Shown piece after piece: positions 17,661 through 27,472 of a stretch of 64,000 nt of DNA. The notes beneath the pieces are model-generated. The model saw only the letters and a program-made list of their open reading frames with translations. It ran no database searches and was not told where the DNA came from. This DNA is from Streptomyces sp. PTY087I2 (GTDB taxonomy: Bacteria; Actinomycetota; Actinomycetes; Streptomycetales; Streptomycetaceae): the NCBI RefSeq assembly GCF_001687325.1, contig NZ_LZRD01000029.1, forward strand, positions 1 through 64,000, given 5' to 3'. A program made the translations under genes and the position numbers. Position 1 is the first letter of the stretch, and each line of letters starts with the position of its first letter.

Positions 17661-17701
17661 CGAAGGGGCGCCCACCGGTTCATCCGGTGGGCGCCCCTTC
17701 G
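17661..17701. terminator. Bidirectional terminator between the PGQ-rich gene and clpX
   Basis: Perfect 18-bp arms (17661-17678 and 17684-17701) with a 5-nt loop, lying between convergent genes. The arm sequence CGAAGGGGCGCCCACCGG nearly equals that of the hairpin at 56850-56891. Confidence 0.9.
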
Positions 17702-17723
17702 GCGCAGGACAAGTCGAAAGGCC

Positions 17724-19022
<1,299 letters not shown>

Positions 19023-19179
19023 GAGGTGCTTCCCCTTCGCCTGGGAGGCCGCCTGGTTCAGCGGCTCCTGGTGCCTCTATCCGACGGTACCTTGCCTGGG
19101 CCCCCGTTCGGGCCCCCCTTGGCACGGTTCACACGGCCGTGGTCGTGCAAACGGAATGTGCCAAGGGGAAAGACCGACG

Positions 19180-19863
19180 TCAGAGCGATGCGCCCGCGGT
19201 GGTCTTGCGGGTGGAAACGATCTGGTCGACCAGACCGTACGCGAGGGCGTCCTCGGCCGTGAGGATCTTGTCGCGCTCGATGTCCTCGCTGATCTTCTCC
19301 AGCGGGGTCGTCGAGTGGCGGGCCAGCATCTCCTCCAGCTGCGTACGCATCCGGAGGATCTCGTTGGCCGCGATCTCCAGGTCGGAGAGCTGCTCACGGC
19401 CCGTCTGCGAGGACGGCTGGTGGATGAGGACCCGGGCGTGCGGGAGCGCCATGCGCTTGCCCGGGGTGCCCGCGGCGAGCAGGACGGCGGCGGCGGAGGC
19501 CGCCTGGCCCATGCAGACCGTCTGGATGTCCGGCTTCACGAACTGCATCGTGTCGTAGATCGCGGTGAGCGCGGTGAACGAGCCGCCGGGGCTGTTGATG
19601 TAGATCGAGATGTCGCGGTCGGGGTCCATCGACTCCAGGCACAGCAGCTGCGCCATGACGTCGTTGGCCGAGGCGTCGTCGATCTGGACGCCGAGGAAGA
19701 TCACGCGCTCCTCGAAGAGCTTCGCGTACGGGTCGTACTCGCGCACGCCCTGCGAGGTGCGCTCCACGAAGCGCGGGACGACGTAGCGGTTGTCCACCTG
19801 CGGGCCGGTGTAGAGGCCGCTCGCGGAGGCGCCGGAGAAGTTGTTCATGTGGGTGTTCACCAT
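19180..19863 (-). CDS. clpP2: ClpP2 protease subunit
   Basis: The product has 227 residues from the ATG at 19863; MNNFSGAS at 19848 is an alternative start. The catalytic Ser123 (GQAASAAAV), His148 (VLIHQP) and Asp198 (IERDK) are all present. YVVPRFVERTSQGVREYD is a typical N-terminal segment. Streptomyces uses mixed ClpP1P2 barrels with ClpX, ClpC or ClpA. The gene lies 82 bases downstream of clpP1 on the same strand, consistent with the known clpP1-clpP2 operon. Confidence 0.95.
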   Translation of the reverse strand: MVNTHMNNFSGASASGLYTGPQVDNRYVVPRFVERTSQGVREYDPYAKLFEERVIFLGVQIDDASANDVMAQLLCLESMDPDRDISIYINSPGGSFTALTAIYDTMQFVKPDIQTVCMGQAASAAAVLLAAGTPGKRMALPHARVLIHQPSSQTGREQLSDLEIAANEILRMRTQLEEMLARHSTTPLEKISEDIERDKILTAEDALAYGLVDQIVSTRKTTAGASL

Positions 19864-19945
19864 CCTGGTGGCGTTCTGGGGCTGGAGGTCTCGGCGTACG
19901 AGACGGTGGTGCGGGAGTGGTGCCGACGGTCCGGTGGTTACCGGA

Positions 19946-20563
19946 TCAGGCACCGGTGCCGCCGCCGCCCGGGATGCCCGACGCGAACGTGATGATCTCG
20001 TCGATGAGGCCGTACTCCTTGGCCTCCTCCGCCGTGTACCAGCGGTCGCGGTCGCCGTCGCGGATGATCGTCTCGACGGTCTGGCCGGAGTGGTGGGCGG
20101 TGATCTCCGCCATCCGCGTCTTGGTGCGGAGCAGGTACTCGGCCTGGATCTTGATGTCCGAGGCCGTGCCACCGATACCGGCCGAACCCTGGTGCATGAG
20201 GATGTCGGTGTTCGGGAGCGCGAAGCGCTTGCCCGAGGCGCCGCCGGTGAGCAGGAACTGGCCCATGGAGGCGGCCATGCCCATGCCGATGGTGACGACG
20301 TCGTTGGGGATGTACTGCATGGTGTCGTAGACCGCCATGCCGGCCGTCACCGAACCACCGGGGCTGTTGATGTAGAGGTAGATGTCCTTGTCCGGGTCGG
20401 CGGCAAGGAGGAGAAGCTGTGCGGTGATCTTGTTGGCGATGTCATCGTCCACCTGCTGACCGAGGAAGATGATGCGCTCGCCGAGCAGTCGGCTGTAGAC
20501 CTGGTCGCCGAGGCCACCACCGAGGGACGGCTCACCGGCGGCGTAGGGCATCAGATTCGTCAC
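19946..20563 (-). CDS. clpP1: ClpP1 protease subunit
   Basis: The product has 205 residues from GTG 20563, preceded by AGGTGG. The catalytic triad is Ser99 (GMAASMGQ), His124 (LMHQG) and Asp173 (DRDRW). It is the first gene of the clpP1-clpP2 pair. In Streptomyces, loss of ClpP1 is known to impair differentiation and to derepress clpP3 through PopR. A box matching the ClgR activator motif lies 136 bases upstream, so induction by ClgR is expected here as in S. lividans. Confidence 0.95.
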   Translation of the reverse strand: MTNLMPYAAGEPSLGGGLGDQVYSRLLGERIIFLGQQVDDDIANKITAQLLLLAADPDKDIYLYINSPGGSVTAGMAVYDTMQYIPNDVVTIGMGMAASMGQFLLTGGASGKRFALPNTDILMHQGSAGIGGTASDIKIQAEYLLRTKTRMAEITAHHSGQTVETIIRDGDRDRWYTAEEAKEYGLIDEIITFASGIPGGGGTGA

Positions 20564-20698
20564 GTATCCACCTGCTCGTCTCTGACGGCTCCGGCCGTCT
20601 CAGCGTCTTCGTACCGGGCGGGTGAAGTCACTGCTCCACCCTTCCTCTTCATGGACCCTAACGCGCAGGTGGGACAACGCCATCCCGCTTCCGCAACT

Positions 20699-20712
20699 GT
20701 TCGCTGGGAGCG
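20699..20712. promoter_or_regulatory. ClgR-type operator upstream of clpP1
   Basis: GTTCGC, five bases, GCG at 20699-20712 matches the ClgR site GTTCGC-N5-GCG that I recall for Streptomyces clpP1, clpC and lon. It lies 136 bases before the clpP1 start, a suitable distance for an activator site. The next gene on the other side, tig, ends nearby on the same strand, so clpP1 is the only plausible target. Confidence 0.6.
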
Positions 20713-20770
20713 CAAGGTCCGCAGTGCGCACAAGGGTTCCGGGGGCGCGCGGCGATCCGGCGCGCTACGC

Positions 20771-20809
20771 CGACGGGCCCCGAACACATGATGCGTTCGG
20801 GGCCCGTCG
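20771..20809 (-). terminator. tig terminator
   Basis: Perfect 15-bp arms (20771-20785 and 20795-20809) with a 9-nt loop, 40 bases past the trigger factor stop codon on the minus strand. Confidence 0.85.
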
Positions 20810-20848
20810 TGACGGTCAGCGCGAGGCTGTCGCGGAGCGGAGCGAGGC

Positions 20849-22249
20849 TCAGGCCTCGTTCTTCTCCTCGGCCTTGTCGTCCGCCTTGTCCTCGGTGGCG
20901 GCCTCGGCCGTCTCCGTGGCCTCGGCGACCTCGTCCTCGTCGTCCTCCAGGTCGACGATCTCACCGTTGGTGTCGACGACCTTGGCGGCCTCGACGACGA
21001 CGGCGAGCGCCTTGCCGCGGGCGACCTCGCCGACGAGCATCGGCACCTGGCCGCCCTCGACGACGGCCTGGGCGAACTGGTCGGGGCTCATGCCGGAGGA
21101 GGCGGCACGCCGCATGAGGTGCTCGGTGAGCTCCTCCTGGTTGACGTTCAGCTTCTCCTTGTTGACGAGCTCGTCCAGGATGAACTGGGTCTTGATGCCC
21201 TTGATGGCCTGCTCGGAGGTCTCGTTCTCGAACTCCTCCAGGGTCTTGCCCTGGATCTCGAGGTACTTCTCGAGGTCGAGGCCCATCTGACCGAGCTGGT
21301 GGTGCTCCAGGTTGTGCTTGCGGGTCTGGACCTCGTCCGCGAGCAGCTTCTCCGGGATCGGGACCTCGGCGAGCTTCAGCAGCTCCTCCAGGACGCGCTC
21401 CTGGGCCTGGGTGGCCTGGTCGTACTGCTTGGTGGTCTCCAGGCGCTTGCGGCTGTCGGCCTTCAGCTCCTCCAGCGTGTCGAACTCGCTGGCCATCTGG
21501 GCGAAGTCGTCGTCCAGCTCGGGGAGCTCACGGGCGGCGACGGCGGTGACCTTGACGGTGACCTCCGCGTCCTTGCCCTCGGCGGAGCCGCCCTTCAGCT
21601 GCGAGGTGAAGGTGGCCTCGCCACCGGCCTCCAGGCCGGTCACGGCCTCGTCGATGCCGTCGAGGAGCTCGCCGGAACCGATGGTGTACGAGACACCGTC
21701 GGCCACGCCGTCCTCCAGGACCTCGCCGTCGACCTTGGCCTGAAGGTCGATCGTGACGACGTCGCCGTCGGCGGCGGCGCGCTCGACCGGGTTGGTGGAG
21801 GCGAAGCGCTCGCGGAGCTGCTCCACGGCCTTCTCGACCTCTTCGTCGGTGACCTCGAGGGCGTCGACGGTGACCTCGATGCCGGAGTAGTCCGGGATCT
21901 CGATCTCGGGGCGTACGTCAACCTCGGCGGTGAAGGCCAGCAGCTCGCCGTCCTTCAGCTCGGTGATGTCGACCTCGGGCTGGCCGAGGACGTTCAGCTC
22001 ACCCTCGTTGACCGCCTCGGTGTAGAACTTCGGGAGGGCGTCGTTGACGGCCTCCTCCAGCACCGCACCGCGGCCGAACCGCTGGTCGATGACCCGGGCG
22101 GGGATCTTGCCCTTGCGGAAGCCCTTCACCGTGACCTGCTGGTTGATCTTCTTGTACGCCGCGTCGAGGCTGTCCTTGAGCTCCTCGAAGGGCACCTCGA
22201 TGCTGAGCCGAACCCGAGTCGGGTTCAGGGTCTCCACGGCGCTCTTCAC
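20849..22249 (-). CDS. tig: Trigger factor chaperone
   Basis: The product has 466 residues. An N-terminal ribosome-binding domain has the signature GFRKGKIP (about residues 42-49). A PPIase (FKBP-like) domain lies around 150-240, followed by a helical C-terminal domain and a very acidic tail (DLEDDEDEVAEA onward). It binds nascent chains at the ribosome exit. The GTG at 22249 is preceded by AAGGAG. Its position directly upstream of the clpP genes is the conserved tig-clpP-clpX order. A TACTAT -10-like hexamer near 22356 on the minus strand may be its promoter. Confidence 0.96.
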   Translation of the reverse strand: MKSAVETLNPTRVRLSIEVPFEELKDSLDAAYKKINQQVTVKGFRKGKIPARVIDQRFGRGAVLEEAVNDALPKFYTEAVNEGELNVLGQPEVDITELKDGELLAFTAEVDVRPEIEIPDYSGIEVTVDALEVTDEEVEKAVEQLRERFASTNPVERAAADGDVVTIDLQAKVDGEVLEDGVADGVSYTIGSGELLDGIDEAVTGLEAGGEATFTSQLKGGSAEGKDAEVTVKVTAVAARELPELDDDFAQMASEFDTLEELKADSRKRLETTKQYDQATQAQERVLEELLKLAEVPIPEKLLADEVQTRKHNLEHHQLGQMGLDLEKYLEIQGKTLEEFENETSEQAIKGIKTQFILDELVNKEKLNVNQEELTEHLMRRAASSGMSPDQFAQAVVEGGQVPMLVGEVARGKALAVVVEAAKVVDTNGEIVDLEDDEDEVAEATETAEAATEDKADDKAEEKNEA

Positions 22250-22399
22250 GGTTCGGTCTCCTTGGTGGCTGACTTCTTGGGGTTCTGCTCGACCGCCGAT
22301 CGGCGGCTTCGCGGACCGAGCCCGGTACATCAGACACACGGGCACGCATTTTGCATAGTAACGGCAAGGGGGAGGACTCCCACAATGCGATCTTGCCGG

Positions 22400-22476
22400 T
22401 GGTCGGGGTGGCCGGATTCGAACCGACGACCTTCCGCTCCCAAAGCGGACGCGCTACCAAGCTGCGCCACACCCCG
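22400..22476 (-). tRNA. tRNA-Pro(UGG)
   Basis: A 77-nt cloverleaf is read on the minus strand. The acceptor stem CGGGGTG pairs with CACCCCG, the anticodon loop is TTTGGGA with anticodon TGG, and the T-arm is GGTTCGAATCC. The discriminator is A and the 3' CCA is encoded (22402-22400). It lies 151 bases upstream of tig on the same strand. Confidence 0.95.
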
Positions 22477-22666
22477 TCGGTGCGACACGTAGGGTACATG
22501 CACGGCGACCGTGGGATCCGCCGCTTTACGGAGCGGCTCCACCGGGCCGGGGACGGTCACGGCACGGGTCCGGTCCGGCGGCCGGCACAACGGGTGTGCG
22601 GGCACCGCCGCCGACCCGCTACGATGCTCTTCGTGCCGCGGTCCACGGACCTGCGGTGCGACGCTT

Positions 22667-22740
22667 GCGGGCGTAGCTCAATGGTAGAGCCCTAGTCTTC
22701 CAAACTAGCTACGCGGGTTCGATTCCCGTCGCCCGCTCCA
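22667..22740 (+). tRNA. tRNA-Gly(UCC)
   Basis: A 74-nt cloverleaf. The acceptor stem GCGGGCG pairs with CGCCCGC, the anticodon loop is CTTCCAA with anticodon TCC, the T-arm is GGGTTCGATTCCC, the discriminator is T and the CCA is encoded. A TACGAT hexamer at 22620-22625 is a plausible -10 box. It is divergent from tRNA-Pro. Confidence 0.96.
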
Positions 22741-22746
22741 CGCAGT

Positions 22747-22787
22747 CGAGGGCCGGGCCGGAGGATGATCCTCCGGCCCGGCCCTCG
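22747..22787. terminator. Terminator after tRNA-Gly, shared with the small membrane gene
   Basis: Near-perfect 18- to 20-bp GC-rich hairpin (arms 22747-22766 and 22768-22787) seven bases after the tRNA CCA. It also lies just past the stop of the convergent 64-residue gene, so it can act in both directions. Confidence 0.85.
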
Positions 22788-22820
22788 CGTTTGTCCGGGC
22801 TCCGCTGTACGGGCTCCGCG

Positions 22821-23015
22821 TCAGAAGCTGATCTGGTTGATGGTGTCGGCCAGCGAGTCCATGAACCTGTTGATCGACGGGGCCATGCCCGTCGATGCCA
22901 GGAAGAAGCCGAAGAGCACGGCGACGATCGCGGGACCGGTCTTGATGGAGCCGCCACGGATCATTACCACCAGGATGACCGCGAACAGCAGCACCATAGA
23001 CAGTGATATAGCCAC
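22821..23015 (-). CDS. 64-residue conserved-type membrane protein
   Basis: The product has 64 residues from GTG 23015, with AGGGTG about eight bases upstream. It has two hydrophobic segments (about 3-19 and 26-42) separated by RGGSIKTG, and a C-terminal amphipathic part (SINRFMDSLADTINQISF). Similar short proteins occur widely in Streptomyces to my recollection, but I know no function. The fit of its start site, hydrophobic pattern and the shared terminator supports a real gene. Confidence 0.7.
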   Translation of the reverse strand: MAISLSMVLLFAVILVVMIRGGSIKTGPAIVAVLFGFFLASTGMAPSINRFMDSLADTINQISF

Positions 23016-23515
23016 GTCTGATCACACCCTCGGTCGGTCCGCCTTGCCGGCCCGGAAGCGTGCACCACCGCGCGCCCCGTCGCCTCCATCGTGCCACCAA
23101 CTCCCCCGTGGTTGCTGCCGGGTGACGGAACGGGGTGACGGGATCCCGCCATCCTTGACGGCCGACGCCGTCGCGGCGACGGGTGCGGGCGCGGGGCGAC
23201 GGCCGCGCCGGGCCCGGGAAGCGGTCGGGAGCGGGGCCGCGCAGCCGCTCCCTGTGCGCCGGCTGTGAAAACGCGGCGGCCGAATATCCGTCACCGTGAC
23301 CGTTTCCGCATCCCCACACTTCATTCACAGCCAATTGGCGGCGCGGATGCGACGTAATTCACGTCGGCCAACTCCCTGGCGGTATGCCCTGTTTAAGCGG
23401 GATCAATGGTGTCATAGCGGGCAGTGTTCGACGGTTTCACATTCGAGCGGAGGGGAACACGCGATATCTCCCCGCAGTTTTACGCGAGGCAATCGACCGG
23501 TCTAAGGTGCCTTAG
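23016..23515. other. 500-bp intergenic region before the acyltransferase
   Basis: No convincing coding sequence. The right half (23280-23515) is clearly A/T-richer than its surroundings, suggesting promoters for the acyltransferase gene. A palindrome (TCTAAGG-TG-CCTTAGA, 23501-23516) ends at the acyltransferase start codon. Confidence 0.6.
23502..23515. promoter_or_regulatory. Palindrome overlapping the acyltransferase ribosome-binding site
   Basis: CTAAGG-TG-CCTTAG is a perfect 6-bp inverted repeat directly before ATG 23516. The putative ribosome-binding site AAGG (23504-23507) is inside the left arm, so binding of a repressor or folding of the mRNA would affect initiation. Confidence 0.5.
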
Positions 23516-24682
23516 ATGTTCCAAGCTCCGAGCGCATTTCAGAGGGCCCCGCTCCCCCCGGCGACCCGGGAGTCGGAGCCCAGACACGAGCGGACGCTCA
23601 CCGCCACCGCGCCCCGGGCCGCCGCCGGGACCAGCGCTCCGGGTGCCGCCGCTCCGGCACCCGCGGCGGCGAGGAAGCGTGACCCCTACTTCGACAATGT
23701 GAAGTATCTGGCCATCGTCCTCGTCGCGGTGGCGCACGCCTGGGAACCCGTGATGGACGGCAGCCGGGCCACCCGGGCGCTGTACATGATCGTCTACATG
23801 TTCCATATGCCGGCGTTCATCCTCATCTCCGGCTATTTCTCCCGGTCGTTCGACATGACGGCGCCCAAGGTGAAGCGGCTGATCACCTCGGTCGCGGTGC
23901 CGTACGTGCTGTTCGAGACGGCCTATTCGCTCTTCAAGCGGTACGCGGACGACTCGCCCGACATGGCGATCAGCCTGGTGGACCCGTTCTTCCTGACCTG
24001 GTTCCTGATCGCCCTGTTCATCTGGCGGGTGACCACGCCGATCTGGCAGGCGATCCGCCATCCGCTGCCGGTGGCGCTCGCCATCGCCGTGCTCGCCTCC
24101 GTCTCCCCCGACATCGGCGACGACCTCGATCTCCAGCGGGTGCTCCAGTTCCTGCCGTTCTTCGTGCTCGGCCTGCTGCTGAAGCCCGAGCACTTCCAGC
24201 TGGTCAGGCGGCGCGAGGTGCGGCTGCTGTCCCTGCCGCTGTTCGCCGGTGCGCTGCTCTTCGCGTACTGGGTCGCCCCGCGGATGCAGCTCGGCTGGTT
24301 CTACCGCGCCAACAGCGCCCAGGAGATGGGCGCTCCGTGGTGGTCGGGCGCGGTGATGACGCTCGCGATGTTCGGCTGCGCGCTGGTGCTGACGGTCGGC
24401 TTCCTGGCCTGGGTGCCCGGCAGCGCCCGGTGGTTCACGGTGCTCGGCGCCGGCACGATCTGCGGCTATCTGCTGCACGGCTTCCTGATCAAGGGGGCCG
24501 AGTACGCGGGCCTGTTCGGCCGCTACACCTGGCTCTCGGACCCGGCCGGGCTGGTCGTCGTCTCGCTCGTGGCGGCGGTGGCCGTGACGCTGATGTGCGC
24601 CCCGCTGGTGGGCCGCGCGCTGAAATGGGCCACCGAGCCGGAGATGAACTGGGCGTTCCGGAAGGCCACCGCGAAGCGCTGA
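23516..24682 (+). CDS. Acyltransferase-3 family membrane protein
   Basis: The product has 388 residues. After about 55 low-complexity Ala/Pro/Arg-rich residues comes the family signature YFDNVKYLAIVLVAVAHAW, with His74 as the likely catalytic residue, then about ten membrane segments. The FHMPAFILISGYFS stretch is typical of fucose-4-O-acetylase/OafA-like enzymes that acetylate surface sugars or other cell-surface molecules. The substrate is unknown. It is monocistronic, bounded by its own terminator. The assigned ATG lies at the edge of a palindrome that contains the only ribosome-binding site. Confidence 0.85.
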   Translation: MFQAPSAFQRAPLPPATRESEPRHERTLTATAPRAAAGTSAPGAAAPAPAAARKRDPYFDNVKYLAIVLVAVAHAWEPVMDGSRATRALYMIVYMFHMPAFILISGYFSRSFDMTAPKVKRLITSVAVPYVLFETAYSLFKRYADDSPDMAISLVDPFFLTWFLIALFIWRVTTPIWQAIRHPLPVALAIAVLASVSPDIGDDLDLQRVLQFLPFFVLGLLLKPEHFQLVRRREVRLLSLPLFAGALLFAYWVAPRMQLGWFYRANSAQEMGAPWWSGAVMTLAMFGCALVLTVGFLAWVPGSARWFTVLGAGTICGYLLHGFLIKGAEYAGLFGRYTWLSDPAGLVVVSLVAAVAVTLMCAPLVGRALKWATEPEMNWAFRKATAKR

Positions 24683-24727
24683 GCCCCGGAGGTCCGGCGC
24701 TTTCACCGCCCCTCCCCGCCACTCCCC

Positions 24728-24763
24728 CTGATCCACCCGTCGGCCCCGCCGCGGGTGGATCAG
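24728..24763 (+). terminator. Acyltransferase gene terminator
   Basis: Perfect 12-bp arms CTGATCCACCCG (24728-24739) and its complement (24752-24763), 45 bases past the stop codon. The rest of the 324-bp gap to the antiporter is A/T-richer from 24880 on and likely holds the antiporter promoter. Confidence 0.8.
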
Positions 24764-25006
24764 TGCGTTTCCGGGTTGGCCGGATTCTTTCGGTCCGCCC
24801 GGTCTCAACCCGCCTCCCCCCGCAGTGGAGTTGACGAGACACCTTCAGGAACGAACCAGACAAAAGCTGACAATGCGACAGATCCATAGTTGCAGCGTCA
24901 ATCGTTCGGTAAACTAATTACTGATGGATCCTTGATGGCCCCTTGACCAGCTCTTGACCGAACCCGAAGGAACAGGCTCATCGGACACGCAGACACCCTC
25001 CTCGCC

Positions 25007-26191
25007 ATGGGCGGCGCCTTCCTGGCCGCTGCCGTCCTCGCCCGCCTCGGCGGCCGTATCGGGCTGCCGACGATCCCCCTGTTCATCCTGGCCGGGATCC
25101 TCCTCGGCCCGCACACCCCCGGATACACCCTCCTCTCGAACCCGCACGACCTGGAGATGCTCTCCGCGCTGGGACTCGTCCTCCTGCTCTTCTACCTGGG
25201 GCTCGAGTTCCACATGGACGACCTCAAGACGGGTGGCCGGAAGATGGCCATCGCGGGCGGGACGTATCTCTTCCTGAACGTCGGCGCCGGACTCATATTC
25301 GGCTTCGCGCTGGGCTGGGGCACCTCGGAGGCGCTGGTCCTCGCCGGTGTCCTCGGTATCTCCTCGTCCGCGATCGTCACGAAGATCCTGGTGGACCTCG
25401 GGCGCATCGGTAATCCGGAGACCCGCCCGATCCTCGGCATCATCGTCGTCGAGGACATCTTCCTCGCCCTGTATCTCGCCGCGCTCCAGCCGATCCTGTC
25501 CGGTGCGGACAGCCTGTCGGCCGCGCTCGTCGACGGCGGCAAGGCCTTCGGCTTCCTGCTGCTGCTCGCGCTGGCCGCCCGGTTCGGCACGAAGCTCATC
25601 GGCAAGCTCATGAACACCAAGGACGACGAGCTCCTCGTCATCTCGTTCCTGGGTGTGGCCGTCTTCGTCGCCGGTGTCTCCGAGATGTTCGGCGTCGCCG
25701 ACGCGATCGGCGCGTTCATGGTCGGCCTGATGCTCGGCTCCACCGCGTCGGGCGACCGCATCCTCAAGCTCGTCCACCCGCTGCGGGACGCCTTCGGCGC
25801 GATCTTCTTCTTCGCCTTCGGCCTCTCCATCGACCCGGGTGACCTGCCGAGCGTGCTGTGGCCGGTGGTGGCGGCCGTCGTGCTGACGCTCGCCATGAAC
25901 ATCGCGGCCGGACTCGCGGCGGCGAAGGTGTACGCCTTCGGCGCGCAGGCCACGTCCAACATCGCCACCACGCTGGTGGCCCGCGGTGAGTTCGCGCTCA
26001 TCCTGGCCACGATGGCGGCGGCCGCCGGACTGGACCAGCGGCTCTCGCCGTTCATCGCCGGTTATGTCCTCCTGCTCGCCGTCCTCGCGCCGCTGGCCGC
26101 CGGACGTTCGCACTGGCTGGCCCGCATCCTGCCGGGCGGCCGCAAGAAGGACGACAACCAGGATCAGGAGCAGGTCCCGGTGTCGGTCTGA
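25007..26191 (+). CDS. CPA2 family cation/proton antiporter (KefB/NapA type)
   Basis: At least 394 residues with about 12 membrane segments. Family features include GLPTIPLFILAGILLGP, LFYLGLEFHMDDL, SSSAIVTKIL and the FFFAFGLSID region. The Lys/Asp-rich C-terminus (GGRKKDDNQDQEQ) is short, with no RCK/TrkA regulatory domain. It should exchange K+ or Na+ for protons. The start is uncertain: the ATG at 25007 has no ribosome-binding site, whereas a good AAGGA site at 24968 precedes an in-frame ATC at 24980 that would add nine residues (IGHADTLLA). The gene ends at a 20-bp bidirectional terminator. Confidence 0.9.
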   Translation: MGGAFLAAAVLARLGGRIGLPTIPLFILAGILLGPHTPGYTLLSNPHDLEMLSALGLVLLLFYLGLEFHMDDLKTGGRKMAIAGGTYLFLNVGAGLIFGFALGWGTSEALVLAGVLGISSSAIVTKILVDLGRIGNPETRPILGIIVVEDIFLALYLAALQPILSGADSLSAALVDGGKAFGFLLLLALAARFGTKLIGKLMNTKDDELLVISFLGVAVFVAGVSEMFGVADAIGAFMVGLMLGSTASGDRILKLVHPLRDAFGAIFFFAFGLSIDPGDLPSVLWPVVAAVVLTLAMNIAAGLAAAKVYAFGAQATSNIATTLVARGEFALILATMAAAAGLDQRLSPFIAGYVLLLAVLAPLAAGRSHWLARILPGGRKKDDNQDQEQVPVSV

Positions 26192-26212
26192 CCCGGCATC
26201 TGCTGAGCACCA

Positions 26213-26276
26213 CCGAACGGCGGAGAGGCGCCCCGATACCCGGCCTCCGGGTGACGGGCGCCTCTCCGCCGTTCGG
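26213..26276. terminator. Bidirectional terminator, antiporter/phosphatase
   Basis: Perfect 20-bp arms (26213-26232 and 26257-26276) with a 24-nt loop that itself contains ACCCGG/CCGGGT. It lies between convergent genes. Confidence 0.9.
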
Positions 26277-26308
26277 CGTCCGCCCGTCCCTCTGCGGTGC
26301 GGGCCGCC

Positions 26309-27472
26309 TCAGGCCCGGCGGGAGAGCAGCAGCAGCGCCCGGTCGTCGTTGACGTCCTTGGCGCAGGCCTCGATCAGATGCCAGGCGGCGCCCTCGAAGC
26401 CGGTGGAGACATAGCGGTCGGCCTCGCCCGTCAGCCGGTCGATGCCCTCGGCGATGTCCCGGTCGGAGGCCTCCACCAGTCCGTCGGTGAAGAGCATCAG
26501 GACGTCACCGGGTGCGAGCGAGCCCTTCACCGCGTCGAACTCGGCCCCGTCGTAGACGCCGAGCAGGGGCCCCTCCCCCGACTTCTCCTCCCACTGGCCG
26601 CTGCCCGCGTGCAGCTGGAGGGCGGGCGGATGGCCCGCGGAGTAGATCTCGTAGTCGCCCGACTCCAGGTCCAGCACCAGGTGGATGGAGGTGGCGAACC
26701 CCTCGTCCCAGTCCTGGCGCAGCAGATAGCCGTTGGCGGCGGGCAGGAAGGCGTGCGGGGGCAGCGAGCCGAGCAGCCCGCCGAAGGCGCCGGACAGCAG
26801 CAGGGCCCGGGAGCCCGCGTCCATGCCCTTGCCGGAGACGTCGGTGAGGACGGCCTCCAGGGTGCGGCCCCCGTGGGTGCGGGCCGCGACGACGAAGTCC
26901 CCGGAGAACGACTGGCCGCCGGCCGGGCGCAGGGCCATCTCGCGGTGCCAGCCCTGGGGCAGCCGGGGCAGGGAGCTCTGGACCCGGATGCGTTCGCGCA
27001 GGTCGAAGAGCATCGTGCCGCCGCGCCGCCAGGGCACGCCGACCCGGGCCCGGAACTGGGCGAGGATCAGCCCGAAGAACCCGCAGGCGGCGACCACGAG
27101 CACGGTGCCCGGGGTGACCCGGGCGGGGCCGTCCAGATACGGGCCGAGGGTGAGCGCCTCGATGATCAGGGCGCCGGCGGCCGTCGCGTACAGGCCCAGC
27201 AGGCTGGAGGGGCGCAGCAGGAGGCCGCCCGCCACGATGGGCAGGGCGAGGGCGGCCGGGTCGATCCAGACCGGGCTGACGACGGTGGCGAGGGTGATGG
27301 CCGGGATCGTCAGCAGCAGACCGGCCAGGGCGATCCAGTCGGAGCCGTCGCCGCGGAAGTAGTCGACCCCGGATTTGCGCAGCCCGATGCGGGCCCGGTG
27401 CATCTTTCTGCGCCACCGGGCCCAGAAGTCGTCTGTTCCTCCGGTACGGGCCACTGCGGGGACCCTATCCAC
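26309..27472 (-). CDS. Membrane-bound PP2C/SpoIIE-type protein phosphatase
   Basis: The product has 387 residues. I chose GTG 27472 (MDRVPAVART) because GGAGG lies seven bases upstream. Residues about 40-140 contain four or more hydrophobic segments; the rest is a cytoplasmic SpoIIE phosphatase domain with metal-site motifs FSGDFV, TDVSGKGMDAG, FTDGLVEA and NDDRALLLL. Such phosphatases usually dephosphorylate anti-sigma-factor antagonists, tuning sigma-B-like stress responses. No sensor domain other than the membrane part is seen, and no antagonist or anti-sigma gene is adjacent. Confidence 0.9.
   Translation of the reverse strand: MDRVPAVARTGGTDDFWARWRRKMHRARIGLRKSGVDYFRGDGSDWIALAGLLLTIPAITLATVVSPVWIDPAALALPIVAGGLLLRPSSLLGLYATAAGALIIEALTLGPYLDGPARVTPGTVLVVAACGFFGLILAQFRARVGVPWRRGGTMLFDLRERIRVQSSLPRLPQGWHREMALRPAGGQSFSGDFVVAARTHGGRTLEAVLTDVSGKGMDAGSRALLLSGAFGGLLGSLPPHAFLPAANGYLLRQDWDEGFATSIHLVLDLESGDYEIYSAGHPPALQLHAGSGQWEEKSGEGPLLGVYDGAEFDAVKGSLAPGDVLMLFTDGLVEASDRDIAEGIDRLTGEADRYVSTGFEGAAWHLIEACAKDVNDDRALLLLSRRA

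Noticed and set aside
22400..23515. Possible integrated element at the tRNA genes
   Set aside because: No integrase or relaxase, no duplicated tRNA 3' end, and conserved-type genes resume on both sides.
24683..25006. Possible cyclic-di-AMP or other riboswitch before the antiporter
   Set aside because: I could not recognise any conserved riboswitch core, and the A/T-rich part lies too near the start for a long leader.
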